DNA of 64,000 bases from [Clostridium] symbiosum (GCA_036419695.1 CP143946.1:1663501-1727500); one strand, 5' to 3'; counted from the stretch's first letter, positions 9,237 to 18,322 are shown. Notes: generated by a model not told the origin, from the sequence alone. A program made the numbers and translations.

Positions 9237-10601
9237 GTGGATATGGATCTCGTTTGCATCGCACTCAGAGTTTCGATTACCTGTATTGTGTTTGCCTATG
9301 TTGTTTTTATCCCTCTGAAAAGCCGGTATAAGCGGAGCGTCCTGCAGACATGGCTGCTGGTCTCCCTGCTGATCCTTATCACGGTGATGGTAACCATCCT
9401 GTTTCTGACATCGGACCGGTATTTTAACAGATACAGCACATTTGGCATTCTGCTCTGGATTACATCGGCCGTGATTCTGTTTCAGATGAGCGTCCGGTGC
9501 AGCCGTCTGGAGACCCTCTTCCTGGTGCTGGTGGTATTGAACCTCTATGTCAATATCATGGTTGTGGCAAAAGTCATGGGAAAAGTGCTGCATCTGCCTT
9601 TTTCCTATGATCTCTCAAAGCTGATTTACGCAATGGCAGTACTTGTCCTGTATATCCCTCTGCTTTTCAGCCTGTTCGAGAATCTGTACAGGCGGGTAAT
9701 TGAGATGAATGTCTCTTCCTCGCTCTGGCGGTTTATCTGGGCGATTCCAGCTCTTACCTACATGGTGTTCTATGTCAAGTTCATCAGTGATTACTGGAAA
9801 AAACCGATACACATGGGGACAGAGGATATCATATTTACCATTCTCTGGTCCTTCACGACCTACGCGCTCTTCTGGGTGACGCTTCAGATGATTATCCAGA
9901 CGCATGAAGGAATTACGGCGGCGGAACAGACGAAGCTTATTACGCTTCAGCTCAGAATGCAGGAGGCGCAGTATGAAAAGCTGTTGGAAAACATCGAGAA
10001 GACGAAAAGACTCCGCCACGACTGGAGACATCATCTGATGACGCTGAGCGGGATTGCCGAGAGCGGGGATACACAGGAAGTGAGGCGGTATTTAAAAGAA
10101 CTGCTGCCGGAATACGGGGCCGGGATGGATATCACCCTCTGCAGGAACCATGTGGTCGACGTGATCCTGCAGCACTATGCGGGAATGGCGGAAAATTGCG
10201 GAATTGAGATGGAAGTCACGGCTGACATCCCGCAGGACCCCGGAATTTCAGATACGGATCTCTGCATTATTTTCGGCAATCTGGTGGAGAATGCGGCGGA
10301 AGCCTGTATCGGCCAGAAGGAAGGAGAACGGTACATTAAGGTCAATGTCCGCATGAAGGGCCGACAGCTGATTGTTATGGTAAAAAATACACACGGTAAT
10401 GCAGTCGATAAGAGGAACGGAGTATTCTATTCTACCAAACATGGGGGCGAAGGCGTGGGACTGCCGTCCGTAAGGAAAGTGGCGGAAAAATACCAGGGAA
10501 TTATGAAGGCGGAGTATGATAAATCACATTTTACCGCCTATGTGATACTGAATACGCCGGATGGACAGAGCGGGCCGGATACGGCTGGAGCCGTCAATTA
10601 A
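9237..10601 (+). CDS. GHKL-type membrane sensor histidine kinase
   Basis: A 454-residue protein with about six membrane segments in residues 1-215, a coiled coil, the phospho-acceptor region RLRHDWRHHLM (about 260) and a GHKL ATPase domain with N-box IIFGNLVENAAEAC and G-box GGEGVGLPSV. This layout is that of AgrC/LytS-like kinases, which usually partner LytTR-type regulators; none is seen nearby, and the next gene encodes an OmpR-type regulator on the other strand. The start is GTG 9237, 6 bp after AGGGGGG; an ATG at 9243 is possible but further from the site. It lies 24 bp after the EAL gene and is probably in its operon. The ligand is unknown. Confidence 0.87.
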   Translation: MDMDLVCIALRVSITCIVFAYVVFIPLKSRYKRSVLQTWLLVSLLILITVMVTILFLTSDRYFNRYSTFGILLWITSAVILFQMSVRCSRLETLFLVLVVLNLYVNIMVVAKVMGKVLHLPFSYDLSKLIYAMAVLVLYIPLLFSLFENLYRRVIEMNVSSSLWRFIWAIPALTYMVFYVKFISDYWKKPIHMGTEDIIFTILWSFTTYALFWVTLQMIIQTHEGITAAEQTKLITLQLRMQEAQYEKLLENIEKTKRLRHDWRHHLMTLSGIAESGDTQEVRRYLKELLPEYGAGMDITLCRNHVVDVILQHYAGMAENCGIEMEVTADIPQDPGISDTDLCIIFGNLVENAAEACIGQKEGERYIKVNVRMKGRQLIVMVKNTHGNAVDKRNGVFYSTKHGGEGVGLPSVRKVAEKYQGIMKAEYDKSHFTAYVILNTPDGQSGPDTAGAVN

Positions 10602-10643
10602 AAAAGGATTTCTCTTAATAAAATTTAAGGGAAATCCTTTTTG
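10602..10643. terminator. Bidirectional terminator between convergent genes
   Basis: AAAAGGATTTC (10602-10612) pairs with GAAATCCTTTT (10631-10641), with further pairing inside (TCTTAA/TTAAGG), giving a stem close to 19 bp. A-rich and T-rich flanks on both sides let it work in both directions, for the GHKL kinase (+) and the response regulator (-). Confidence 0.85.
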
Positions 10644-10684
10644 CATGTAAGATTGTCTGTTTACTATTGAGTAAATGGGAAAGC

Positions 10685-11371
10685 CTAAGGGACGAAGCGG
10701 TAGCCTAGCCCCCTGACCGTGACAATATGCTCCGGTTTTTGCCGGTTCTCTTCGATTTTGCCGCGCAGGCGGTTGATGTAAACCATGATGGCATTGTCAT
10801 CGATGGCTACACTGGTTCCCCAGACGTGCTCATAGATCATATCCTTGGTAAAGACCTGTCCCGGATGTTTCATAAACAGGAGCATCAGGCTGTTTTCTTT
10901 GGAGGAGAGCATAATTTCCTCATCGCCCTTATAAAAGCGCATTGTGGAGGTGTTATAGGTGAACGGCCCGCATTCTAAAAGATCGGACTGGCCGAGAACC
11001 ATATTCTTATTGCGGCGGATCAGCGCCTTGACCTTTGCGCCGAGAACTACGGGACGGAACGGTTTTGTGACGTAGTCGTCCGCGCCTACGGAAAGCCCAT
11101 ACAGGGAGTCATAATCCTCATTCCTGCCGCTTACAATCATCACGGGAGTCTGAATGCCCTGGCTACGGAGCTTCTTAATTACCTCAAAACCCTCCATGTC
11201 GCCCAGCGTGATATCCATGAGGATCATATCGTAGGCATGGGTTTTTAAAAGATTCAAAGCGGCATTCCCGCTGTCTGCGACCGTAGTCTCCAGATCATAA
11301 CTGTGCATGATTTTTTCCAGTAACCTGTAAATTGCCGGATCGTCATCTACGATCAAAACCTTATCCGCCAT
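10685..11371 (-). CDS. OmpR/PhoB-family response regulator
   Basis: A 228-residue regulator with an N-terminal receiver (acidic pair VDDD, phospho-Asp in LMDITLG, Lys in TKPF) and a C-terminal winged helix ending IVTVRGLGYRFVP. Phosphorylation should change DNA binding. I start at ATG 11371 (MADKVLIVDDD), preceded by a GGGGGA site; the frame extends upstream by 33 codons with no family match. It is divergent from the hybrid kinase at 11523 and convergent with the GHKL kinase; either could be its partner. A consensus-like promoter lies at 11442-11470. Confidence 0.92.
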   Translation of the reverse strand: MADKVLIVDDDPAIYRLLEKIMHSYDLETTVADSGNAALNLLKTHAYDMILMDITLGDMEGFEVIKKLRSQGIQTPVMIVSGRNEDYDSLYGLSVGADDYVTKPFRPVVLGAKVKALIRRNKNMVLGQSDLLECGPFTYNTSTMRFYKGDEEIMLSSKENSLMLLFMKHPGQVFTKDMIYEHVWGTSVAIDDNAIMVYINRLRGKIEENRQKPEHIVTVRGLGYRFVP

Positions 11372-11441
11372 AGTATCCCCCAAACCTTTTTTGTTTTCGA
11401 AGTGTGCCGGTTGAAAATCAGATGTACTTATTGCTGGAATT

Positions 11442-11470
11442 ATTATAATATTAAGGAGAGTGCAAGTCAA
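11442..11470 (-). promoter_or_regulatory. Promoter of the OmpR-type regulator
   Basis: On the minus strand TTGACT (11465-11470) is followed after exactly 17 bp by TATAAT (11442-11447). It lies about 70 bp upstream of the start at 11371, in the 151-bp divergent region shared with the hybrid kinase. Confidence 0.7.
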
Positions 11471-11522
11471 TCATATGCTGAAATGAAAAATATGGCCGGT
11501 ACAGGTAAGAGAGGATTACAAT

Positions 11523-13748
11523 ATGGGGGAGCTTCGGAAACTGAGGGACAGCTTCATGCAAAAAATAAAAGATGATAAAAAGGAAAAGAAATATATTGCC
11601 ATCTTTATGGCGGTAGTACTGCTCATCGTGGTGTTAATGTTTTCCGCTCTCGGATTCAGTATCTGGGAGGAGTATAAGAAGACGATAATCGACAACCAGA
11701 AAAAACAGATGCTTCTGACGGCGCAGAGCCTGGGGGACAACCTGGAAATTTTTATCGAAGAATATGAGGCGGATCTGAACGCGCTCTGCACGATGGAATC
11801 TGAAAACCGTTGGATCGGAGGACATGAAGAATGGGATATCCTTCAGGGATATGTAGACTCCCATGAACGCTTTGTGTACGACGTGATCGTGGAGGAGACC
11901 GACGGCACCGTTATCAAAAGTACAAAAGGCCGGCAGGTTACGGAAGTTTTTTCGGTCACTGAGATTAACGACGGCCTGAGCTTTCGCCAGTGCAGGCTGG
12001 ACGACGGAGAGATTTACCTGGTTCTCAGGATGGAACGCTGGGACGGTACGTCGATTTCCATCGTAATAAATGAGACAGCTTATTACCGATCCCTGATTTC
12101 GGGAATCCGCCTGGGAACCAACGGTTATGTCGTGGTGAAGGATTCAAATGGGATCATCCTGATGCATCCGCAGAAGGAGCAGTGGGGCATCGACGTCATA
12201 GACGGACGCCAGAAGATGTATCCAGACAAGGATCTGTCAAGCCTTGACAAGATGGTGGAGAGCCAGAATAAGGGAGAGGAGGGCGTGCTGGAATATTATT
12301 CCTACTGGTGGACAAAACCGGGAGCGCCGAGGGTGAAGAAAATCAGCGCCTATTCGCCGGCCATCATTGGGGGAGGTTTCCTGGTGGTGAGCGCCGTCAT
12401 CGACTACAGTGACATCTACATTCCGGTCGCCGAGGGCTTTACGAAGCTGGCGCTGGTGTTTGTGGGAATCATGGCGGCCATCCTTATCATGGCATTCTAC
12501 ATGGCAAAGCTGCTGACGCAGAAAAAACATGATACGGAGGAGATAGCCTATCTCCTGGAACTGAACCGGATTTTAGAGTCCATGCACCAGAGTGAGGAGA
12601 GGATCGCGCACCAGCAGAGGCTGCAGATTATGGGAACGATGACGGGCGGAATTGCCCATGAGTTTAACAATCTCCTCACGCCGATTATGGGATACGCGGA
12701 TTTGATGATGATGGACCTGCCGGAGGATTCGGAACTGTATGACAGCGCCTCCGAGATATATGAGGCCTCAGCCAAGGCAAAGGAGATTATCCAGCAGATA
12801 TCCTCACTTAGCCGCAAGAATATGGAGACGGCATATAAAAACCTGGATGCGGCCAGGGTCTTCCGCAGGGCGCTTAAGATGGTGCAGTCCGTATGCCCGG
12901 CCAATGTCCGCCTTTCGGATAATATAGCCCTTAAAGAAGAACATTTTCTCGGCAATGAGACCCAGATGAACCAGGTAATCCTGAATATCTGTGTCAACGC
13001 CATCCATGCCATCGGCCATCAGGAGGGATTAATCACGGTCAGCGCCCGGACGGCGGAGTCAAGGGAGCTTTTAGAGCACCATCTGTCGGCGGTGCCGGGG
13101 GACTGGGAGCATTATATCAGGTTAGATATCTCGGACAACGGCTGCGGCATGTCCGAGGAGGTCTTAAAACAGATATTCGACCCGTTCTTTACGACCAAGA
13201 AAGGCAGCAAGGGGACGGGACTCGGACTGGCCCTGGTGGAGCAGATTATCACATCCCATAAAGGATTTATTTTTGCGGAAAGCTGCCCCGGCGAGGGCAG
13301 TACTTTCCACATCTATCTGCCCGTCAATGAGATGACGGATGACGAGGAACAGGAAGACGCGGACGGAGAGAACCGTGACGGGGAGCTTTTAAGGCTCCTG
13401 ATCGTGGATGACAATGCCAAAGTGCTTAAGCTTCTGGAAAAGAATTTTGGGAAACTCGGCGTCCTGACGGTGTCCTGCATGAACTTTGAGGAGGCCAGAA
13501 ACCTGTTGAAAACACAGGAGTTCGACGCTGTGGCGGCGGAACAGGGCATAGGCGGCAGAAGCGCTGTGGACTTCTGCATGTCCATCCAGGGACAGAATCC
13601 GGGACTGATCCGTATCGTGATGACGGAACAGGTTACAAAGGAGATTCTGGAGGCGAAGCAAAGGAAGATTATAGATGAATATATTGATAAGCCGGTGTCG
13701 GATTCAGCCATATTAAAGGCCATAAGAGCAGTAAAAACTAAATTTTAA
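11523..13748 (+). CDS. Cache-domain hybrid histidine kinase with Asp-less receiver
   Basis: A 741-residue protein: membrane segment (about 26-46), extracytoplasmic double-Cache-like sensor (about 55-295), second membrane segment (about 305-325), HisKA with the His in GGIAHEFNNLL, and an HATPase domain (DISDNGCGM, GTGLGLALV), then a C-terminal receiver from about 620. The receiver keeps the acidic pair (IVDDN), Thr (VMTEQ) and Lys (DKPVS), but the phosphorylatable Asp is Glu673 (FDAVAAEQG). It should therefore not accept phosphate and may act as a fixed active-like or docking domain. The ATG at 11523 follows AGAGAGGA. The citrate-type carrier lies downstream beyond a terminator, so a link to carboxylate sensing is possible but unproven. 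Confidence 0.88.
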   Translation: MGELRKLRDSFMQKIKDDKKEKKYIAIFMAVVLLIVVLMFSALGFSIWEEYKKTIIDNQKKQMLLTAQSLGDNLEIFIEEYEADLNALCTMESENRWIGGHEEWDILQGYVDSHERFVYDVIVEETDGTVIKSTKGRQVTEVFSVTEINDGLSFRQCRLDDGEIYLVLRMERWDGTSISIVINETAYYRSLISGIRLGTNGYVVVKDSNGIILMHPQKEQWGIDVIDGRQKMYPDKDLSSLDKMVESQNKGEEGVLEYYSYWWTKPGAPRVKKISAYSPAIIGGGFLVVSAVIDYSDIYIPVAEGFTKLALVFVGIMAAILIMAFYMAKLLTQKKHDTEEIAYLLELNRILESMHQSEERIAHQQRLQIMGTMTGGIAHEFNNLLTPIMGYADLMMMDLPEDSELYDSASEIYEASAKAKEIIQQISSLSRKNMETAYKNLDAARVFRRALKMVQSVCPANVRLSDNIALKEEHFLGNETQMNQVILNICVNAIHAIGHQEGLITVSARTAESRELLEHHLSAVPGDWEHYIRLDISDNGCGMSEEVLKQIFDPFFTTKKGSKGTGLGLALVEQIITSHKGFIFAESCPGEGSTFHIYLPVNEMTDDEEQEDADGENRDGELLRLLIVDDNAKVLKLLEKNFGKLGVLTVSCMNFEEARNLLKTQEFDAVAAEQGIGGRSAVDFCMSIQGQNPGLIRIVMTEQVTKEILEAKQRKIIDEYIDKPVSDSAILKAIRAVKTKF

Positions 13749-13795
13749 CAACCGGAGCCGTCGAATGGCCTGAAACCTTAACATCCGCCGGAACA

Positions 13796-13877
13796 AAAAG
13801 CCCAATCTTAACGTTTTTTAAGATTTCTCTTACATGAATTTAAGAGAGAGAATGGAAATGTGTAAGGTTGGGCTTTT
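13796..13877 (+). terminator. Large terminator-like hairpin before the citrate carrier
   Basis: AAAAAGCCCAATCTTA (13796-13810 region) pairs imperfectly with TAAGGTTGGGCTTTT (13863-13877). Inside is a second stem, TCTCTTA (13826-13832)/TAAGAGA (13841-13847). It ends the hybrid-kinase transcript and lies 50 bp upstream of the carrier start, so it could also act as a leader attenuator. Confidence 0.7.
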
Positions 13878-13926
13878 ATAATTGGCTCATAACAAAGAGA
13901 TGAAAAAGAAAGAGGAGGAATAAAAC

Positions 13927-15264
13927 ATGAATGAGACCATGCTTGCTGCTTTAGGGTTTGCAACCATAATCATGATCATTGTTTTACTGCTGAGGAACGT
14001 TACGGTTCCGGCCATCGCTTTTATCGGGGTATCCACTGTAACGGCGGCAATTCTTGTGCTGACAGGAACATTCACGGTCAGTGAGATGGGGGATTTTATT
14101 AAGAAAGGTGTTTCGGGCGTGCATTCCACCGCAGCGCTGTTTATTTTCTCCGTACTGTTTTTTGGTATCATGACGGATGCCGGTATGTTTGACCGCATTA
14201 TCAATGCCCTTATGAAAAAAGTGGGCAATAACGTGGTGGGTGTCGCCATGATGTCATGCATCATTGCCATGATAGGCCACCTGGACGGAGGCGGCGCTTC
14301 CACATTCCTGATTACGATTCCAGCCATGCTCCCTGTTTATAAAAAGCTGAAAATGCGTCCGACCACGCTGCTTTTAATCTGTGTAACTGCGATGGGCGTT
14401 ATGAACCTTCTCCCCTGGGGAGGACCTACGATGCGTTCCGCTTCTGTGCTGGGCGTGGAGGCAAATGTTCTCTGGATGCAGCTTCTGCCGATGCAGATTG
14501 TTGGTATCATCATTGCGCTTTTTACAGCTTTCTTCTGGGGAACCGTGGAGAAGAGAAGGGGCGCGGGCATTAACAGTACGCTTGAAATTGAAGACACGGA
14601 GATCACGGAAGAGGCGGCAAACAGTGCGGAGCACAGTGAGCTGGTGCGTCCGAACCTGTTCTGGTTCAATATCTGCCTGACCCTGGTGATTATTATCTGC
14701 CTGATTTTCCTTCCGGTGCCTTCTTACTTTACCTTCATGCTCGGCTGTGTTGCGGCCCTGCTGGTAAACTATCCCGGTGCAAAGCTGCAGAATAAGATTA
14801 TCAAATCACATTCCGGCCCGGCCCTCATGATGGCATCCACGATTCTCGCGGCGGGCGTGTTCCTGGGAGTCCTGGAGGAAAGTGAGATTATGAACCACAT
14901 GGCCAACATCCTGGCCTCCTTTATCCCACAGGCCATGGGACGGTTCCTGCCTCTGATTATCGGAGTCCTGTCCGTGCCGCTGACCATGATGTTCTGTACA
15001 GATTCCTATTTCTACGGACTTCTGCCGGTTCTGATCGGAGTGGGAAGCAAGTTTGGGGTAGACCCGGCGCACATTGCAATCGCCATGGTAGTCTGCCGTA
15101 ACTGTGCAACCTTCATAAGCCCTGTCGTACCCGCCACCTTCCTGGGCGTGGGACTCGCAGGCGTAGAGATTAAAGACCATATTAAAACGAGCTTCTTCTG
15201 GATTTGGGGCGTGAGCCTTGTATGCATGGTAGCCGGTCTTGTTCTCGGTGTAATAACGCTTTAA
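13927..15264 (+). CDS. CitMHS-family citrate/H+ (or citrate-metal) symporter
   Basis: A 445-residue carrier with about 11-12 membrane segments. The segment GHLDGGGASTFLITIPAM followed by LLPWGGPTMRSASVLG is the conserved core of the CitMHS family, which imports citrate with protons, often as a metal-citrate complex. A soluble loop (about 210-245) separates the halves. AGGAGGAAT precedes the ATG at 13927. It is a single-gene unit downstream of the hybrid kinase and a terminator hairpin. Citrate as substrate is inferred from the family; other tricarboxylates are possible. Confidence 0.88.
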   Translation: MNETMLAALGFATIIMIIVLLLRNVTVPAIAFIGVSTVTAAILVLTGTFTVSEMGDFIKKGVSGVHSTAALFIFSVLFFGIMTDAGMFDRIINALMKKVGNNVVGVAMMSCIIAMIGHLDGGGASTFLITIPAMLPVYKKLKMRPTTLLLICVTAMGVMNLLPWGGPTMRSASVLGVEANVLWMQLLPMQIVGIIIALFTAFFWGTVEKRRGAGINSTLEIEDTEITEEAANSAEHSELVRPNLFWFNICLTLVIIICLIFLPVPSYFTFMLGCVAALLVNYPGAKLQNKIIKSHSGPALMMASTILAAGVFLGVLEESEIMNHMANILASFIPQAMGRFLPLIIGVLSVPLTMMFCTDSYFYGLLPVLIGVGSKFGVDPAHIAIAMVVCRNCATFISPVVPATFLGVGLAGVEIKDHIKTSFFWIWGVSLVCMVAGLVLGVITL

Positions 15265-15420
15265 TGACAAATTACTGATAGAAACTTACTCCTTCACCTC
15301 AAAAGGAGAACTACCTCAAATGGGGCGGGGCTGTTGCGAAATAACCGGGATTCGGTTGTGGAGCGGCAGCCCTGTTCTGTGTGGGGGATTTAATTGAGAT
15401 GCGAGGACGCCTCTGTAAGA

Positions 15421-15675
15421 CGGCGGACGGGGGAGTGGGAGGGGTGTATGAGTCTTCAGTCCCGGTGGATGATTGTGGTGAGGGGGAATCCAGGAGAAAA
15501 AATTCCTACGGGGACTCGCTCCCGCTTGTGGAATGCGCAGCGGGTGCTAGATTCGAAAAAACCTCATCAAGCACCGGCGGATTCCAATGTCCCCTTCGGA
15601 ATCTTTTCTCCTTCCTTCCCCGGCAGGTTGTCGACGGGACTGAAGACTCAGGGAAGTGTGTTGCCCCGTCCGCCG
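15421..15675. repeat. Large palindromic element A
   Basis: A single 255-bp imperfect palindrome. The outer arms CGGCGGACGGGG (15421-15432)/CCCCGTCCGCCG (15664-15675) are perfect. Further in, GAGTCTTCAGTCCCG (15450-15464) pairs perfectly with CGGGACTGAAGACTC (15635-15649). GGAGAAAA (15493-15500) pairs with TTTTCTCC (15604-15611), and GGGTGCT with AGCACC near the loop at about 15550-15570. Reading frames across it (up to 123 codons) show no recognisable protein. It shares arm sequence with element C. Confidence 0.8.
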
Positions 15676-15710
15676 GCTTCAGGGGCTGATTGTCTCTTTC
15701 GTCAAGTGTT

Positions 15711-15827
15711 GGGGGAGGTATTGTCGCGGCCACAATGTAGTTGTGGCTCTTTTACATTGATTTAATACCGTGCAGGAGGCATTCTTCTGGAATTCGGGGA
15801 AATGTAGTGGCAGCGACAATACCCCCC
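15711..15827. repeat. Palindromic element B with an internal terminator-like hairpin
   Basis: The arm at 15711-15733 (GGTATTGTCGCGGCCAC core) is the near-perfect inverted complement of 15807-15827 (GTGGCAGCGACAATACC). Within the left arm, GCCACAA (15729-15735) can instead pair with TTGTGGC (15741-15747) followed by TCTTTT, a compact terminator-like hairpin on the plus strand. The two folds exclude each other. Confidence 0.7.
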
Positions 15828-15892
15828 TCTTTGAAGGAATAAGAACAATTCAGCGGCCGCAGGCCGGGGTCCGGGATGGCGAAAACCTTCGC

Positions 15893-16096
15893 GTCTTCAG
15901 TCCCGGGGCATAACCTTCCTGTGGGGAATCCGGGAGAAAAAGATTCCGGAGGGAACCTGGGAGTTCATCGGCACTTACCGAGGTATTTTCGAGGTTAGTG
16001 TCCGTTATGTACTCCAAAGAGCGCAAGCGTTTCCCGGAGGAACTTTTTCTGCCCGTATTCCCCACCCGCGACAACCTACAGCCCGGGATTGAAGAC
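15893..16096. repeat. Large palindromic element C, related to A
   Basis: GTCTTCAGTCCCGGG (15893-15907) pairs with CCCGGGATTGAAGAC (16082-16096), 14 of 15. Inside, GGGGAATCCGGGAGAAAAAG (15923-15942) pairs with 16043-16063 (ending GTATTCCCC), and GGAGTTCAT...CACTTACC pairs with GGTTAGTG...TACTCC around a loop near 15985. Weaker pairing continues outward to about 15850 and 16140. The ends and the GGAGAAAAA segment match element A, so A and C are copies of one element. Confidence 0.8.
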
Positions 16097-16158
16097 TCAT
16101 AATTCCCCCTCACCATTCCGCCCCCCGACCGTCCCGGCGGCGTTCTCATTCCTCAATT

Positions 16159-16187
16159 AAAAAGAACCCGTCTCAGCAGACAGGTTC
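16159..16187 (-). terminator. Intrinsic terminator of the carbonic anhydrase gene
   Basis: On the minus strand GAACCTGTCT (16178-16187) pairs with AGACGGGTTC (16164-16173) around a 4-nt loop, then runs into a T5 tract. The stem overlaps the stop codon. Confidence 0.85.
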
Positions 16188-16715
16188 CAGCAGCCCGGTC
16201 TCCACATCCATAACAAAACCGGTGATGGTAATATCCGAAGGGATTAGAGGATGATTCTTAAGGATTGAGACGGAGCGCTTTACCTCCTCCCCCGGCGTCT
16301 CAAACCCCTGGAACCAGCGGTTGAAGTCGAGTCCGCTTTGTTCCATCTGAAGGATGGCCTCTTCTGTAATTCCATGTTCTTTTAGATGGATTCTGATTCG
16401 GTCCGGGGTGATGCCGGACACGCCGCAGCAGGTGTGGGCGATGACCATCACCTGCGTTACCTTCAGTTCCAGGATGGCGATGAGCAGGCTCCGGATGGAG
16501 GTGTCGAGCGGATCGGTAATCATTCCTCCGGCATTCTTTATCATCTTTACATCCCCGTTCTTAATTCCCAGGGCGGCGGGGAGAAGTTCGACCAGGCGGG
16601 TGTCCATGCAGGAAAGGATGGCCAGTTTTTTGCGCGGGTACTTATCTGCGGCGTAGCGCCGGTAGGAACCATCTCTTACAAATTCCTCATTGTACTTTAT
16701 CATTTCATCAATCAT
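16173..16715 (-). CDS. Beta-class carbonic anhydrase
   Basis: A 180-residue cytoplasmic zinc enzyme that interconverts CO2 and bicarbonate. The zinc ligands are Cys36 (SCMDTR), His94 and Cys97 (IAHTCCG); Asp38 and Arg40 form the conserved Asp-Arg dyad. The size is that of the short beta-class enzymes of Firmicutes. I start at ATG 16715 because GGAGGG sits just upstream; the frame has another ATG five codons earlier, inside the ribosome-binding site. It is a monocistronic unit with its own terminator and no functionally related neighbour. Confidence 0.92.
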   Translation of the reverse strand: MIDEMIKYNEEFVRDGSYRRYAADKYPRKKLAILSCMDTRLVELLPAALGIKNGDVKMIKNAGGMITDPLDTSIRSLLIAILELKVTQVMVIAHTCCGVSGITPDRIRIHLKEHGITEEAILQMEQSGLDFNRWFQGFETPGEEVKRSVSILKNHPLIPSDITITGFVMDVETGLLEPVC

Positions 16716-17380
16716 TATTACCCTCCTCATCCGTATATTTCCGCTATTATAAACGAGAAAACTTAATAAAGAAAGAAAAATACCTTAAAGATTATTCAGA
16801 TTACATAAAAAACTGGCAAAAGGTAAGGGTTACAATTGTGGCAAGGAACAACAGAGGGCAATTGCAGAGATAGTCCGTAGGAGGTGTAGGACTGTGTTTT
16901 AAGGCATGCTGCGCCGATGCCATAATCGAAAAGTCTTGATAATACATGGAAATCGTGCTAAAATACAGTCGTTATATAGGTATTGCCACAGATATTTTGA
17001 TATGATAATGGACAAAATATAGGGTCCGTCTGAGGTGATAAGTCCAAATTGCCAGCCATGGTTTGTTCCGGTGGAGAAACGATAGATGCAGGTTGGTTGG
17101 AGAAAACAAAACTCAACTTGGCGATGCCATTGCCATACCAGCAGGATGGGCGAAAGATGCCGCAAGTTGTGAGGGAACATTTTGGAAGGGCTTACGTCCT
17201 TTGATAAAGGAATTTTCATCTCCACCTAGACATATTTTCTGGATATGCTGTTGACGTCTTTGGTAAATACTTTGCCAGAGACGATTTTATTTTTCCTGGT
17301 ATATTTTAGCGATTTTATATTGCAGGTTGATATTTATAAGCTAAAGTCCGGTGGTTTTGAAATTGGTGGGAGGTAATACT
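16716..17380. other. AT-rich 665-bp gap, no firm gene
   Basis: Base composition drops in G+C just past the carbonic anhydrase promoter and stays low through the LysR gene. One short open stretch (about 17050-17206) reads like a protein fragment (LNLAMPLPYQQDGRKMPQ) with no start signal and a stop at each end. It could be a relic of a displaced gene, but I do not recognise it. A reading frame of 108 codons on the minus strand lacks a ribosome-binding site. This looks like the left boundary of an acquired segment. Confidence 0.35.
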
Positions 17381-18322
17381 TTGAATTTAAATCAGCTATA
17401 TTGCTTCAAAATATTGGCACGGTATGAACACCTTACAAAAGCAGCAGAAGAGCTCAATTATTCTGTTCCAGCGTTAAGTGTTATTATATCCAGACTTGAA
17501 TGTGAGTTAGGCGTTAAATTATTTAATCGTGTTGGCAGGAATATAAAACTCAACGAACGTGGATTATTATTCTTACAATATGTCGATCAATCCCTCAATG
17601 CATTAGACGAAGGGATCAAACGGCTTTCTGAAACGCAGGAAAATGCAAACGAAGTTATTCGTATTGGAACATTTTCTCATCAATATTGGCTTGGTTTTTT
17701 AAACACCTTTTTAGCTACCAATCAAAACGTATTTATTTCACGAATCAAACTTACTCTTCCCAGCCTTGCAAATGAGACTAATATAGATCAATATGATTTT
17801 ATTATTTCGCCAGAAAGCGATTTCCATCACGCAAATTGGAATAGTTCAATATTAATACATAATGAATCTCCAGTGGTAGTCCTTAGCCCGCAAATCCAGC
17901 TACACACAAAACAAGTATCACTAAAAGATTTAACAAATGAAAAAATAATTGTGCTTTCAAAACAGGAATCCTTACGCAAATACTTCGATGAACTTTGCAA
18001 ACGTAATAATGTATCATTTAAAAATATAATTGAAAGCGATATTTTTTTCCGCCGAGAACTAATGTACGGTGCAGATAACTATATTGCTTTTACTACTGAT
18101 TTAGCATTATCAATGGGTTTTTTAGCAGATTTGAGATCAGTACCGGTCGAGACTGATATGCCAAAAAGAAAAATTGCTATTTATTGGCGAAAGGATCGCT
18201 ACTTAACAAAAAATATGCAGAGCCTATTGGATTCAATTCAAGAGTATTCAAGGATTTTTGAAAAGACGCATCTTAACAATCAATCTTCACAAACTGAAAA
18301 CGAGGATAATTCTTTTGATTGA
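17381..18322 (+). CDS. LysR-family transcriptional regulator
   Basis: A 313-residue LysR-type regulator: N-terminal winged helix (residues 1-60; LYCFKILARYEHLTKAAEEL, then SVPALSVIISRLE) and a C-terminal inducer-binding region. The start is TTG 17381, with GGGAGGT at 17368-17374; an upstream GTG at 17351 lacks such a site. The gene is strikingly AT-rich and differs in codon choice from the carbonic anhydrase and citrate genes, a sign of transfer. It precedes the seven-gene glycyl-radical operon on the same strand, 548 bp away, and is the obvious candidate regulator, with the inducer probably a pathway substrate or its CoA ester (inference). Confidence 0.88.
   Translation: MNLNQLYCFKILARYEHLTKAAEELNYSVPALSVIISRLECELGVKLFNRVGRNIKLNERGLLFLQYVDQSLNALDEGIKRLSETQENANEVIRIGTFSHQYWLGFLNTFLATNQNVFISRIKLTLPSLANETNIDQYDFIISPESDFHHANWNSSILIHNESPVVVLSPQIQLHTKQVSLKDLTNEKIIVLSKQESLRKYFDELCKRNNVSFKNIIESDIFFRRELMYGADNYIAFTTDLALSMGFLADLRSVPVETDMPKRKIAIYWRKDRYLTKNMQSLLDSIQEYSRIFEKTHLNNQSSQTENEDNSFD

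Noticed and set aside
15381..15765. Overlapping frames of 75-123 codons in the palindrome region
   Set aside because: They run through inverted-repeat arms in several frames and both strands, lack ribosome-binding sites and show no domain pattern; open frames are expected in G+C-rich palindromes.
16899..17225. 108-codon minus-strand frame in the AT-rich gap
   Set aside because: No ribosome-binding site, no recognisable motif, and overlaps a possible gene relic on the plus strand.
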